Of a DNA stretch of 64,000 bases, positions 26,695-35,276 are shown one piece after another (positions within the stretch are counted from its first letter, which is position 1; each line of letters begins with the position of its first letter). The notes under the pieces are model-generated. The model made no database searches. It was not told the DNA's origin and was given only the letters and a program-made list of their open reading frames with translations. Both the position numbers and the translations under genes were made by a program. The stretch is from Ruegeria arenilitoris. GTDB lineage: Bacteria; Pseudomonadota; Alphaproteobacteria; Rhodobacterales; Rhodobacteraceae. Location of the stretch: contig NZ_WQCA01000006.1 in NCBI RefSeq assembly GCF_013032445.1, positions 266,732-330,731 of the forward strand, written 5' to 3'.

Positions 26695-28083
26695 ATGAGC
26701 ACGAACCCGCCAAACCTCCGCCCCGACCTAGCGCCCGCCGCCCGGATCACCGATACGCCGCGTTTGAACCAGCCCACTATTGGGATGGTGTCATTGGGCT
26801 GCCCGAAGGCTTTGGTGGACAGTGAGCGGATCCTGACCCGCCTGCGGGCCGAAGGGTACGGCATTTCACCGGACTATTCCGGGGCCGATGCCGTTATTGT
26901 GAACACCTGCGGGTTCCTCGACAGCGCCAAGGCGGAATCTCTGGATGCCATTGGAGAAGCTCTGGTGGAAAACGGCAAGGTTATCGTTACCGGCTGTCTG
27001 GGGGCGGAACCGGACTATATCCGGGAACACCACCCGCGCATCATGGCCGTTACCGGCCCGCACCAGTACGAACAGGTTCTGGATGCGGTGCACACAGCCG
27101 TTCCGCCCGACCCGGACCCGTTCGTGGACCTGCTGCCAGCGGCGAGCGTTCAACTCACCCCGCGCCACTACAGTTACCTCAAGATTTCCGAGGGCTGTAA
27201 CCACAAGTGCAAGTTCTGCATCATCCCTGACATGCGCGGCAAACTGGCCAGCCGTCCAGCCCATGCGGTCTTGCGTGAGGCCGAAAAGCTGGCCGACAAT
27301 GGTGTGCGTGAACTGCTGGTGATCTCGCAGGACACCTCAGCCTATGGGCTGGATCGCAAATACGATATGAACCCGTGGAAAGACCGCGAGGTCCGCAGCC
27401 ACATCACCGATCTGGCGCGCGAGTTAGGGCAACTGGATGCTTGGGTGCGGCTGCACTACGTATATCCCTACCCGCATGTGCGTGACCTGATTCCGTTGAT
27501 GGCGGATGCTGGTTGCAACGTGCTGCCATATCTGGACATTCCCTTCCAACACGCCCACCCGGACGTTCTGAAACGCATGGCCCGCCCTGCCGCGGCCGCC
27601 AAAACGCTGGATGAAATCGCCGCGTGGCGGGCGACTTGCCCCGATATAATCCTGCGGTCCACTTTCATCGTCGGTTACCCCGGAGAGACCGAGGCTGAAT
27701 TCCAGACCCTGCTGGACTGGATGGATGAAGCGCAACTGGATCGCGTGGGATGTTTTCAATACGAGAACGTGGACGGCGCGCGGTCGAACGACCTGCCCGA
27801 TCACGTCCCGGCCGAGGTTAAGCAAGACCGTTGGGAACGGTTCATGGAAAAGGCGCAGGCGATCTCCGAGGCCAAGCTGGCCGCAAAGGTCGGCCAGACG
27901 ATCGACGTGATCGTGGACGAGGTCGATGACGAGGCCGCCACCTGCCGCACCAAGGCGGACGCCCCCGAGATCGACGGCAACCTGTTCATCGACGAAGGCC
28001 ATGAATCCCTCAAACCCGGCGACATCGTTTCCGTCGAGGTCGACGAGGCCGGCGAATACGATCTGTGGGGCAAACTCGTCTAA
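26695..28083 (+). CDS. rimO: Ribosomal protein S12 methylthiotransferase RimO
   Basis: The protein has 462 residues from ATG 26695; an in-frame TTG at 26659 is unlikely. The N-terminal UPF0004 domain reads [18 protein letters not shown], the radical SAM motif is C168-x3-C172-x2-C175 ([13 protein letters not shown]), and a C-terminal TRAM domain follows. RimO methylthiolates an aspartate of ribosomal protein S12 using two 4Fe-4S clusters; the N-terminal cluster cysteines are visible in SLGC, NTCG and TGCLG. Monocistronic. Confidence 0.96.
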   Translation: MSTNPPNLRPDLAPAARITDTPRLNQPTIGMVSLGCPKALVDSERILTRLRAEGYGISPDYSGADAVIVNTCGFLDSAKAESLDAIGEALVENGKVIVTGCLGAEPDYIREHHPRIMAVTGPHQYEQVLDAVHTAVPPDPDPFVDLLPAASVQLTPRHYSYLKISEGCNHKCKFCIIPDMRGKLASRPAHAVLREAEKLADNGVRELLVISQDTSAYGLDRKYDMNPWKDREVRSHITDLARELGQLDAWVRLHYVYPYPHVRDLIPLMADAGCNVLPYLDIPFQHAHPDVLKRMARPAAAAKTLDEIAAWRATCPDIILRSTFIVGYPGETEAEFQTLLDWMDEAQLDRVGCFQYENVDGARSNDLPDHVPAEVKQDRWERFMEKAQAISEAKLAAKVGQTIDVIVDEVDDEAATCRTKADAPEIDGNLFIDEGHESLKPGDIVSVEVDEAGEYDLWGKLV

Positions 28084-28183
28084 ACGCAGTCGACTCGGCA
28101 AAGCGTGAGCCGAGTTTATTAGCCTTTCTCTATCGATTCGTGGATGATGGCAGGACATTCCGCCCTGTGTGAAGGAGGGTCCA

Positions 28184-28579
28184 ATGTCCTGTGTACGCCT
28201 CTTTGGCCTGAAGTTCTTAACGCTGCTCCTGGCTGTGCAGCTTTACGCTGCACCTGCTGTCGCAGACAGTTTTCGCTCTGGTGGGTTCATAACCATCGAC
28301 TCCAAATCGGTGAGCCTTCATTTGCGAAGCAAGCACCACGTGCACCGTTATTATGGCGCACCCATTATTTATCACCGCAAGACCAAACCAAGTGCGTACC
28401 ATCACAAAGAGAAATCAAAGGTTTATTATCAAAAAACAAAGCCCAAAGCGTACTATAACAAACGCAAAAAACAGCGTCGCAGTTCGGTGAGAGCTTTCCC
28501 TAATAGGCTCGCTTCGCCCTACCATATTCCGCAGACCTACGGCATTTCGCAGCGGGGTTTTCGCCACAGCAGGTACTGA
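28184..28579 (+). CDS. Small exported basic protein with Lys/Tyr/His-rich repeats
   Basis: The protein has 131 residues from ATG 28184 with an excellent SD (AAGGAGGG at 28172-28179). A signal peptide (LKFLTLLLAVQLYAAPAVADS) precedes a short neutral segment and then a strongly basic stretch with a repeated KTKPxAYxxK pattern (about residues 65-100), followed by a proline- and arginine-containing tail. The GC content is clearly lower than around it. I do not recognise the family; a cell-surface or nucleic-acid/polysaccharide-binding role would be a guess. Confidence 0.7.
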   Translation: MSCVRLFGLKFLTLLLAVQLYAAPAVADSFRSGGFITIDSKSVSLHLRSKHHVHRYYGAPIIYHRKTKPSAYHHKEKSKVYYQKTKPKAYYNKRKKQRRSSVRAFPNRLASPYHIPQTYGISQRGFRHSRY

Positions 28580-28593
28580 AGCCGTGACGCGCC

Positions 28594-28950
28594 TTAGAAC
28601 AGGCTGACAAGTCCAATAATCCAGGCCACTCCTGCGGCCACAGCCGTCAAGGCAACTGCTGCACTGGCTGCGTCTTTGGCCTGACCCGCCAGTTCATTGT
28701 GATCAGTTGAGGTGTGATCAACAGCGCGCTCAATTGCTGTGTTGAACAGTTCAGCCACCAAAACAAGCAGCCCCAATACCAATATCAAAGCGCGAATTTC
28801 ATCGCTTAGTGGTAACCCAAAGGCCAGAGCCGCAGACAAAAGGTTCGCCCAGACCCACGAACGGAATGAATATTCCGAACACCACGTGGCGGCTAAACCT
28901 TGCCAACTCCAACGTGTGCGATCTTTGAGGCGGGTAAAAAAGTATCTCAT
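28594..28950 (-). CDS. dgkA: Diacylglycerol kinase
   Basis: The 118-residue three-helix membrane enzyme phosphorylates diacylglycerol, recycling lipid from envelope glycan synthesis. The family signature ELFNTAIERAVDH and the FRSWVWANLLSAALAFGL amphipathic/TM1 region are present, and the length matches DgkA. Monocistronic. Confidence 0.95.
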   Translation of the reverse strand: MRYFFTRLKDRTRWSWQGLAATWCSEYSFRSWVWANLLSAALAFGLPLSDEIRALILVLGLLVLVAELFNTAIERAVDHTSTDHNELAGQAKDAASAAVALTAVAAGVAWIIGLVSLF

Positions 28951-29006
28951 CTGTCCTCGATTTTCAGTGGCTGAAACTGAAACCGGAAATATGTCCGGCA
29001 GACAAG

Positions 29007-29028
29007 AAAAAACCGCCCCTTGGGCGGC
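29007..29028 (-). terminator. Intrinsic terminator for the small lipoprotein gene
   Basis: On the minus strand the stem CCGCCC-AAG-GGGCGG is followed by TTTTTTC. A second, longer perfect stem of 12 bp (GCGGGCGGTTTT with its complement, 29045-29073) lies just before it, directly after the stop of the lipoprotein gene. Confidence 0.85.
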
Positions 29029-29080
29029 TCGTCACAGAAGATATGCGGGCGGTTTTGAGGAAAAACCGCCCGCGGAATTC

Positions 29081-29269
29081 TTACTGAGCGACCGGGTTAC
29101 ATACGGTCTGACCGGCTTCGGTTGTGGCCAGTTCGGTACCTGCCGGGCAGCTCGGCGTGCCGTACTTGTCATATTCAGGCGTGATGTAAACTGGTGCGGG
29201 CTCTTCCTGCTGCGAGCAAGCAGCCAGAACAAAGGCAAATGCACCAACGGCAGCAAATTTGATTTTCAT
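29081..29269 (-). CDS. Small lipoprotein, 62 residues
   Basis: It starts at MKIKFAAVGAFAFVLAAC with the lipobox LAAC, so a lipid-modified cysteine at residue 18 is predicted. The mature part of about 45 residues is proline- and glutamate-rich at first (SQQEEPAPVYITPEYDKYG) and has two cysteines (PSCPAG and TVCNP) that could form a disulfide. Strong tandem terminator hairpins follow. Family not recognised beyond lipoprotein; function unknown. Confidence 0.72.
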   Translation of the reverse strand: MKIKFAAVGAFAFVLAACSQQEEPAPVYITPEYDKYGTPSCPAGTELATTEAGQTVCNPVAQ

Positions 29270-29498
29270 GTCCGTCATTCCTTTATTAATTTCCTGATAT
29301 TGCCCAACAATCCGGGGCCGGTGTCAGGATACGACCAAGATTGCATTATTGCAACGAATTCAATCACAGGATTGTGAGTAATGGCGAATATATGCTGGTA
29401 ACCCCCTATGAAACTGAAAGTTTCTGACCAAACGCTACCGTTTTCCCGGCATCGCTCTACACTACGTGAAGGACATCAGCCTAAGACGGAGTAGCCAC

Positions 29499-29741
29499 AT
29501 GTCAGACAGCCCCAGCATTGCGCAAAAAGAACCGTACCCGGTCGAGGTGGTCGAGGGAAAAAGCTATTTCTGGTGTGCTTGCGGTCAGTCCAAGCGGCAA
29601 CCTTTTTGCGACGGGTCTCACAAGGGCACCGGGTTCGAGCCGGTCAAATACACCGCAGAAAGCAACAAGAAGGTCTTTTTCTGTGGGTGCAAACACAGCA
29701 CAAAGCCGCCGCTTTGTGATGGATCTCACTCCAAGCTCTGA
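29499..29741 (+). CDS. CDGSH iron-sulfur domain protein, two clusters
   Basis: The protein has 80 residues from ATG 29499 with GGAG at 29488-29491. Two CDGSH modules are seen: CACGQSKRQPFCDGSH and CGCKHSTKPPLCDGSH, each with the three-Cys-one-His ligand set of 2Fe-2S CDGSH proteins. Such small tandem proteins are redox or cluster-transfer proteins of unsettled role. The stop codon abuts the stop of the convergent gene on the other strand with no spacer. Confidence 0.92.
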   Translation: MSDSPSIAQKEPYPVEVVEGKSYFWCACGQSKRQPFCDGSHKGTGFEPVKYTAESNKKVFFCGCKHSTKPPLCDGSHSKL

Positions 29742-30002
29742 TCAGGTTTTCAGCGCGTTCATCTGATCTGCGTTAGCGCAGAATTCCGGGGCCGCATCGG
29801 CCTCGGACTGTTGTTCAGCCAGCCAGACTGAACACTGGTCGCTGCAGTTCGATGCCCGGCAGCGGGTCACCATTTCGGCATAGCGGTCCGGTGTTAACCG
29901 ACCGTCGGCCATTGCCTCGGTCAACGAGATTTTCATACATCGCGCCACAGATCGGGTGAGCCAAAAGTGCTTCTCTACCTCTCCCAAAACACAACGTGTC
30001 AT
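29742..30002 (-). CDS. Small four-cysteine protein, DUF6455-like (copy 3 of 3)
   Basis: The 86-residue protein resembles the DUF6455 family common in Rhodobacteraceae. Cysteines are in RCRASNCSDQC and the distal PEFCANAD. Spacing of the first three (C-x4-C-x3-C) differs from its two upstream neighbours (C-x2-C-x5-C). An additional pair of cysteines occurs near the N-terminus. Its ATG overlaps the stop of the preceding gene by 4 bases. Metal binding is inferred from the cysteine pattern; function unknown. Confidence 0.72.
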   Translation of the reverse strand: MTRCVLGEVEKHFWLTRSVARCMKISLTEAMADGRLTPDRYAEMVTRCRASNCSDQCSVWLAEQQSEADAAPEFCANADQMNALKT

Positions 30003-30271
30003 ACGCTTTCCTGCTCTAGCGTTGATTTCAGGGCAGCAAACCGTTGCTGATTTCTACAGGTATGCGGAGCGCCGACCACAGTTTCATGTTTATCCAGCCA
30101 GTCCGGGCACTTGTTGGCCCAGCTGCAGCCCCGGCAGTATTGAATCATCTCAGCCCAGTCCTGCTGGGTCAGGTGCCCTTTTTGATGCGCCTTTACCATA
30201 TCCGTTCCGGTCGCCCGCCCCATACGCAGGACAAGACGCAAATGGGTCATGATCTCTCCGAGTTGCGACAT
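29999..30271 (-). CDS. Small four-cysteine protein, DUF6455-like (copy 2 of 3)
   Basis: The 90-residue protein has an N-terminal helical segment (MSQLGEIMTHLRLVLRMGRA), the core CRGCSWANKCPDWL and the distal APHTCRNQQRF. The cysteine arrangement is C-x2-C-x5-C-x17-C, suggesting a metal site. It lies 15 bases after copy 1 and overlaps copy 3 by 4 bases, so the three are one operon. Confidence 0.75.
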   Translation of the reverse strand: MSQLGEIMTHLRLVLRMGRATGTDMVKAHQKGHLTQQDWAEMIQYCRGCSWANKCPDWLDKHETVVGAPHTCRNQQRFAALKSTLEQESV

Positions 30272-30286
30272 CGAACTCTCCGATCG

Positions 30287-30538
30287 TTATGGTATCAATT
30301 TGTTGAGTAATTCCTGATTCCGGCAATACTCAGGCGTTCGGGCCGCAGAGGTGGATTGTTCCAAAAACTGCTGGCAATGGCCTGGGTTGGGACAGTCCGT
30401 GCAGCTCAATACAGCATCAGACAACTGATCGACCGATACGTCACCGCCGATCGCTGCCTCTTGCAGGTCCACCCCCAATTTGGAGGCCATCCGGTCCACC
30501 AGACCGGCATGAAGTTTCAGAGCTTCTCGGTTGGGCAT
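30287..30538 (-). CDS. Small four-cysteine protein, DUF6455-like (copy 1 of 3)
   Basis: This 83-residue protein is the most typical member: HAGLVDRMASKLGVDLQEAA, then CTDCPNPGHCQQFL, then TPEYCRNQELL. The first gene of a three-gene operon on the minus strand. The shared GVDLxEA helix and C-x2-C-x5-C motif match recalled DUF6455 sequences. No function is known for the family. Confidence 0.75.
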   Translation of the reverse strand: MPNREALKLHAGLVDRMASKLGVDLQEAAIGGDVSVDQLSDAVLSCTDCPNPGHCQQFLEQSTSAARTPEYCRNQELLNKLIP

Positions 30539-30607
30539 CGAAGTTCCTTTCCTGTCACGCGTCCGGAACAGGATAGCTCAGCACTCGATTTGAGCCTTTG
30601 ACTCAGG

Positions 30608-30976
30608 TCAAGGCCCCTTTCCGATGTGGTCCAGATAGGCCCGGGTGGCATCCTGCACCCGGCGAAAGCGGTCCCCACCCAGCTTTTTGCCGCCGTACCA
30701 ACGGGTGACGATGACTACGTGATTTTCCATCCCGGCGCGTTCCAGCATGCGCAGGATAACCATGCCCGCGCCACTTTCGCCGTCATCCGCCTTGAGCGCT
30801 CCGGTGAGCAAAACAGCCGCCCAGGTGTTGTGCGTGGCCTTGGCATAAGCCTTGTCCGTCTTGAGGTCCTGCAGCACGGCGTCCACATCCGCTCGTGTAC
30901 TGACAGCCGCGCCCGAGACGGCGTATTTCGAGCCTCGGTCCGTCAGGATCACACCCAGCCGTATCAGAGCGGTCAT
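30608..30976 (-). CDS. IMPACT/YigZ (UPF0029) domain protein
   Basis: The 122-residue protein matches the N-terminal IMPACT domain: KATHNTWAAVLL, DDGESGAGMVILRMLER and VVIVTRWYGGKKLGGDRFR. Full YigZ proteins are about 200 residues; the C-terminal EF-G-like domain is absent, so this is a single-domain form. IMPACT proteins bind translation components in eukaryotes; bacterial role is unclear. It overlaps the upstream M48 lipoprotein gene by 4 bases. Confidence 0.82.
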   Translation of the reverse strand: MTALIRLGVILTDRGSKYAVSGAAVSTRADVDAVLQDLKTDKAYAKATHNTWAAVLLTGALKADDGESGAGMVILRMLERAGMENHVVIVTRWYGGKKLGGDRFRRVQDATRAYLDHIGKGP

Positions 30977-31680
30977 TGTGTGAGACCCAGTTGCCTTGCC
31001 GTATCCTGAACAATCTGAACCCGGTCCGCATTCGGAGGATGAGTTCCTAAAAACTGGTCCCCGGGATCAGGAAGACGATCAAAGTACTTTGCCCCGATCA
31101 GTGGGTTGTACCCCGCATTGTAGGTGATGATCGTCCCCAGTTGGTCCGCCTCCAGTTCAAACGCCTTTACATTTACCTGCACGCCTACCTCGGCCCCAAG
31201 TTTCTGTGTGCGTTCAAGGTCTTTCCCATTCTCACCGTACAGTTCGCCCAGGTCGTTAAAGATTGCTGCACTTTCCCGCGCGTTTTGAGACTGTCGGTCG
31301 ATATGCCCCAACACATGATGTGCCGCTTCATGTCCCATAACAAATGCCAGTTCATCGGCGTTCTTCGCCGACTGGATCATTGAGCGGGTAAAAATGATCA
31401 CGGGCTGATCCTTGTTGTCCCGAGTCTGAAACGCGTTTGCCGGGGCACGAGGGTTCAGATCTACCAGAATCGTAAAGTCACAATTGCGGACCCGCCCCTG
31501 ACGCAAACATTCGGCGCGGGCCTCTTTGCCAACTTTGCGGCTGATCTGCTGAAAAGTTGCAGCGTCGACCCGGAACTCCCCCGAATCCTGCGACCATTCC
31601 GCCGCTGGTTGCACGCGCAAGACACCGGCGCTGCAGGCCGCCAGCACCAAAGGAAACAGCAAATAGGTCAGACGGCGCAT
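30973..31680 (-). CDS. M48-family metallopeptidase lipoprotein
   Basis: The 235-residue protein has a lipobox at its N-terminus (LVLAAC, Cys16), so it is probably anchored in the periplasm. The zinc motif HEAAH is at residues 117-121 and the third ligand is in FELEADQLG at about 175. It resembles BepA/LoiP-type M48 peptidases that act in outer-membrane quality control, but lacks TPR repeats. Co-transcribed with the IMPACT-domain gene. Confidence 0.9.
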   Translation of the reverse strand: MRRLTYLLFPLVLAACSAGVLRVQPAAEWSQDSGEFRVDAATFQQISRKVGKEARAECLRQGRVRNCDFTILVDLNPRAPANAFQTRDNKDQPVIIFTRSMIQSAKNADELAFVMGHEAAHHVLGHIDRQSQNARESAAIFNDLGELYGENGKDLERTQKLGAEVGVQVNVKAFELEADQLGTIITYNAGYNPLIGAKYFDRLPDPGDQFLGTHPPNADRVQIVQDTARQLGLTQ

Positions 31681-31771
31681 TCATATTCCTTTGAAACGGC
31701 AATCCCGTTCGAAAACCTTAGCGTGCCCCGAGCGGGACTGCCACCACGGGATTGCAAGGGAACGGGTTGCA

Positions 31772-32050
31772 ATGCCGACCAACGCCCTGCACTTTGGCTT
31801 CATGTTTTCGATTGAGCATGAATTCGACTCGACAGTCATTACTCTGGTGGACGAAGGCCCCAAGCCTTTGCAAGAGGATGTCGTCATCAACAGCTTCGCC
31901 GAATGTGTGACGCTTGAGCAATTTGATCCTCGTACGGACCAAGTTCAAAAGATAACCCTGTCGCCCGAACAGGTGCGCGATCTGGCCGCCGCGCTGGACT
32001 TGCCCGAGGGCGTGTATCAGATTCACGAAAGGCCGGATCAGGACGCATAA
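31772..32050 (+). CDS. Conserved small protein of unknown function
   Basis: The protein has 92 residues from ATG 31772, chosen because AAGGGA lies 10 bases upstream; ATG 31802 (MFSIEHEFDSTVITLVDEG) is a possible later start. The protein is acidic, with predicted beta strands and a helix (LSPEQVRDLAAALDLPEG). It resembles a family I recall from Rhodobacteraceae but cannot name. Its 3' end overlaps the convergent DUF167 gene by 13 bases. Confidence 0.65.
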   Translation: MPTNALHFGFMFSIEHEFDSTVITLVDEGPKPLQEDVVINSFAECVTLEQFDPRTDQVQKITLSPEQVRDLAAALDLPEGVYQIHERPDQDA

Positions 32051-32313
32051 ACAAACAGCTTGTCCCGCGCGGTCTGCCCTTGCTTCAGGGTCAGCTCGGA
32101 CGGGGCAACACCCATTGCGACGGCCAATATCCGACGCACCGCGTCATTCGCTTTGCCGTTTTCGGGAGGAGCGGTCACGGTGATGCGGATCGTACCCTTG
32201 TCCAACGCAATGCTGTCCTTTGCCGCTTTGGGCGTCACCCGGACCGGAATCACCGCGCCGGGTATGGCATGGGCGCTTAAATCCGGCACATTACGCAGTT
32301 TAGGTTTCGCCAT
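32038..32313 (-). CDS. DUF167/YggU-family protein
   Basis: The protein has 91 residues from ATG 32313. The family signature is visible: VRVTPKAAKDSI, TVTAPPENGKANDAVRRILA and LKQGQTARDKLF. YggU is a small alpha/beta protein of unknown function, often near proline or cell-division genes. The N-terminal open frame upstream of 32313 is not typical protein. Confidence 0.88.
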   Translation of the reverse strand: MAKPKLRNVPDLSAHAIPGAVIPVRVTPKAAKDSIALDKGTIRITVTAPPENGKANDAVRRILAVAMGVAPSELTLKQGQTARDKLFVYAS

Positions 32314-32450
32314 CTTCGTCCTCTTGCTTGCAAACACTCTTGCACGGGGGGCCGGGGAATGAAATTGATCCCGCATCTCCAGCTGTTTGCCCTTGAAACG
32401 CGCCAGAGGCTCAACCAGATACAGTCTGCCCATGTAAAGGAAGTTAACAT

Positions 32451-33029
32451 ATGTCCTTGAAAAATCCGGCCGCCCTGGAATTTCTGCAATCGCGCCGGTC
32501 GCGCCCCGCGAAGACACTGGTGGCTCCGGCACCCACGCGGGAAGAACTGCTGCCCTTGTTGACTGCTGCCGCCCGTAGCCCGGATCACGGCAAGCTGGAA
32601 CCCTGGCGCTTTATCGTGCTTGAAAACGGGGCAATGGACCGCCTGTCGGAGCTGACGCAGGACTGCGGCACGCGGCTCGGCAAAGCCCCCGAGGACATCG
32701 CGAAGGCCCGTAGCCAGTTCGACATGGGCCATTTGGCCGTCGCGGTGATCGAGGTCCAGAAGCCGTCAGAAAAAGTCCCGGCCATCGAACAAACCTATTC
32801 CGCCGGTGCCGTATGTTTAGCCCTTCTGAACGCCGCACTGGCGGCCGGTTGGGGCGCGAACTGGCTGTCCGGTTGGCAAGTCCATGACCCCGAGTTCTGC
32901 CGTCAGGCCTTTGGGCTGCAGGATAACGAACGCGTCGCTGGTCTGATCCATATCGCCACGGAAGGCAAGGCCCCACCGGAACGTCCACGCCCCGACGTGG
33001 CAGCGCTGACCGAGTGGGTTTCGGAGTGA
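32451..33029 (+). CDS. Nitroreductase family protein
   Basis: This 192-residue FMN-dependent oxidoreductase has FMN-binding RRSRP near the N-terminus (ribbon SRRSRPAKTL), AARSPDHGKLEPWRF (FMN/substrate loop) and LNAALAAGWGANWLSGW (dimer helix). It resembles the YdjA subfamily. Reduces nitro compounds or quinones with NAD(P)H; natural substrate unknown. AAGGAAG precedes the start. Its stop overlaps the next ATG (TGATG). Confidence 0.92.
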   Translation: MSLKNPAALEFLQSRRSRPAKTLVAPAPTREELLPLLTAAARSPDHGKLEPWRFIVLENGAMDRLSELTQDCGTRLGKAPEDIAKARSQFDMGHLAVAVIEVQKPSEKVPAIEQTYSAGAVCLALLNAALAAGWGANWLSGWQVHDPEFCRQAFGLQDNERVAGLIHIATEGKAPPERPRPDVAALTEWVSE

Positions 33030-33724
33030 TGATCCTCAACGCGTTCTTTGCAGCGCTTGGCCAGATCGGAGACCCCAGGTTCCGTGCCGTTCTGCTGCGC
33101 GGCGTGGGCTTGACGATTGTCCTACTAATCGCGGCCTGTGCCGGCGCTATCTGGTTGATCAACTGGCTATCCGGTGATGAGATCTCTCTGCCTTGGATCG
33201 GTGCCGTGCCGTGGCTGAACGATGTGTTGAACTATTCCGGCATCTTCGTGGTGCTGATCCTGCCAGTGTTCCTGATGATGCCCGTCGCCTCGGCCATCAT
33301 CTCGATGTTTCTGGAAGAGGTCGCGCAGGCAGTCGAAGACAAGCACTATCCCTCCCTGCCCGCTGTACCCGGAATTCCATTCAGTGAAGGGATACGTGAC
33401 GCGCTGAGTTTCATGGGCGTGCTGATCGTTGCGAACCTGTTGGCACTGATCCTCTATGCGATCTTCACGCCGCTGGCCCCTTTTATTTTCTGGGCAATGA
33501 ACGGGTTCCTACTGGGGCGGGAGTATTTCACGCTAGCCGCCATGCGCCGCGTCGGGCGGGACGGCGCGCGCAAACTGCGCGCCAAGCATATGCCCACAAT
33601 CTGGCTGGCTGGCACCCTGATGGCGATCCCGCTGTCGGTGCCTCTGGTGAATCTGGTGATCCCGATTCTTGGAGCCGCCACCTTCACCCATATCTACCAC
33701 AAGCTGTCAGGGCCTAAGCCCTGA
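33029..33724 (+). CDS. EI24/CysZ-like integral membrane protein
   Basis: The protein has 231 residues from ATG 33029, coupled to the nitroreductase by a 1-base overlap. Four or more TM segments, the SIISMFLEEVAQAVEDKHYP region and the FWAMNGFLLGREYFTLAAMRR signature are those of the EI24 (etoposide-induced 2.4)/CysZ superfamily. CysZ moves sulfate in enterobacteria; no sulfur genes adjoin this copy, so the substrate is unknown. Confidence 0.85.
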   Translation: MILNAFFAALGQIGDPRFRAVLLRGVGLTIVLLIAACAGAIWLINWLSGDEISLPWIGAVPWLNDVLNYSGIFVVLILPVFLMMPVASAIISMFLEEVAQAVEDKHYPSLPAVPGIPFSEGIRDALSFMGVLIVANLLALILYAIFTPLAPFIFWAMNGFLLGREYFTLAAMRRVGRDGARKLRAKHMPTIWLAGTLMAIPLSVPLVNLVIPILGAATFTHIYHKLSGPKP

Positions 33725-33727
33725 CGC

Positions 33728-34003
33728 TTACTCGCGCGGTTCAAGCTGGTTCAACCAGTCGAAATCGCGCACCGAGATCACGCCCGAGATGATGATCCCC
33801 GCGATGATCGCCCAGAGCACCGCCGAAATCCCGGTGGTGATCCAGAGCTTTTTCTTCATGTGATGCACTTCCGGCGCGCCCGCATGGGTGCCCGGAACGA
33901 TATCGCCCAGATCACCCTGCGTCTTGATACGGATCGGCAGCACGACCAACAGCGTCAGGAACCAGATGACGGCAAACAGGACCAGTGCAGCGGTGATCGT
34001 CAT
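33728..34003 (-). CDS. DUF1467 membrane protein
   Basis: The protein has 91 residues from ATG 34003. Two TM segments flank a conserved loop (VVLPIRIKTQGDLGDIVPGTHAGAPE, in two parts here) typical of DUF1467, a family found next to methylmalonyl-CoA epimerase in Rhodobacteraceae. It lies 16 bases after mce. Role unknown. Confidence 0.88.
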   Translation of the reverse strand: MTITAALVLFAVIWFLTLLVVLPIRIKTQGDLGDIVPGTHAGAPEVHHMKKKLWITTGISAVLWAIIAGIIISGVISVRDFDWLNQLEPRE

Positions 34004-34019
34004 AACAGCCTCGCTTGGA

Positions 34020-34424
34020 TCAGACCTGTTCCAACTCGACCAGGCAGCCGTTGAAATCTTTGGGGTGCAGGAACAGCACAGGCTTGCCATGCGCGCCAAT
34101 CTTGGGCTCTCCCGACCCCAGAACGCGGGCACCGGTTTCCTTCAGGTGGTCGCGGGCGGCAATGATGTCATCGACCTCATAGCAGACGTGGTGAATGCCA
34201 CCGGCCGGGTTTTTCTCCAGAAAGCCGTTGATCGGACTGTCATCGCCCAGCGGATACAGCAACTCGATCTTGGTGTTCGGCAGTTCGATGAACACCACGG
34301 TCACACCATGATCTGGTTCGTCCTGCGGCGCGCCGACCTTGGCACCCAGTGCGCTGCGATACTGCTCGGATGCGGCCTCAAGATCAGGCACGGCAATGGC
34401 GACATGGTTCAGACGACCAATCAT
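34020..34424 (-). CDS. mce: Methylmalonyl-CoA epimerase
   Basis: The 134-residue vicinal-oxygen-chelate protein has metal-ligand histidine in RLNHVAIAVPDLE, ELPNTKIELLYPLGDDSPI, GGIHHVCYEVDDI and the C-terminal glutamate in GCLVELEQ. It converts (S)- to (R)-methylmalonyl-CoA in propionate and ethylmalonyl-CoA metabolism. Operon with DUF1467. Confidence 0.95.
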   Translation of the reverse strand: MIGRLNHVAIAVPDLEAASEQYRSALGAKVGAPQDEPDHGVTVVFIELPNTKIELLYPLGDDSPINGFLEKNPAGGIHHVCYEVDDIIAARDHLKETGARVLGSGEPKIGAHGKPVLFLHPKDFNGCLVELEQV

Positions 34425-34558
34425 AGAATTCTCCTCCGTTCTGCGTTGCAGCGGTTATGGGGGCTGTTTGGTCAAAGAACAAGTGCGCCAAATTGCCGTT
34501 AACGTCGTGTTAGCCAGAACTTCCTAGCGTGGGGCATCTGCTGATTAGGAGTTCTGTT

Positions 34559-35275
34559 ATGGACGATTCGAGCCCCTTCGCCTCTCCCGCGCAGCCGACG
34601 GCCATGCGGCCTCTGCTGGGTCAAACCATTCTGGTTGTCGAAGACAGCCGCTTTGCCTGTGACGCGATCCGGCTGATGTGCCTGCACAGCGGCGCCCGCA
34701 TCCGGCGCGCAGATTGCCTAACCTCGGCGCGGCGTCACCTGCAGATCTATCGCCCCTCGGTCATTCTGGTGGATATCGGCCTGCCGGATGGCTCTGGGGC
34801 CGAGTTGATCGCCGAACTGACCGAGGCCAGCCCGCGTATCGGTGCTATTCTGGGGATGTCCGGGGATGAGGATGCACAGGACTCGGCGCTACAGGCAGGG
34901 GCTGATGGTTTCTTGCACAAACCTCTGAAATCGCTTTCCTACTTTCAGAAGTTCATTCTGGAAAGCCTGCCCGAGGATCGCCGCCCCAACAGCCTGCACG
35001 CGGTGAAGGATGAGGTCATTCGCCCCGATCCGATGGCCTATCAGGACGACATGGCTCATATTGCGGACGTTCTGGCCGGGCCGAACGATCACCGCACATT
35101 GGACTATGCGGCGCAATTCCTGCGCGGCGTTGCCCGCGATGCCGAAGATACGATTCTGGCCGATGCGGCACAAAAGCTGGCGGAATCGCGTGCATGTGGC
35201 ACGCCCGTCACCGCTCTGGCCGCGCAGGTTGCGGGTATCGTTCAGGCGCGGCTGGAACAGCGTGAGGCGATCTGA
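34559..35275 (+). CDS. Response regulator receiver protein, unrecognised output
   Basis: The protein has 238 residues from ATG 34559 with AGGAG at 34547-34551. The receiver domain (about 20-145) shows VVEDSRFACD (acidic pocket), the phosphoacceptor aspartate in ILVDIGLPDGSG and the lysine in GFLHKPLK. The remaining C-terminal part is helical with AQFLRGVARDAED, which is reminiscent of an Hpt-like bundle without the histidine. No kinase adjoins; it may act in a phosphorelay as a stand-alone carrier. Confidence 0.85.
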   Translation: MDDSSPFASPAQPTAMRPLLGQTILVVEDSRFACDAIRLMCLHSGARIRRADCLTSARRHLQIYRPSVILVDIGLPDGSGAELIAELTEASPRIGAILGMSGDEDAQDSALQAGADGFLHKPLKSLSYFQKFILESLPEDRRPNSLHAVKDEVIRPDPMAYQDDMAHIADVLAGPNDHRTLDYAAQFLRGVARDAEDTILADAAQKLAESRACGTPVTALAAQVAGIVQARLEQREAI

Positions 35276-35276
35276 G

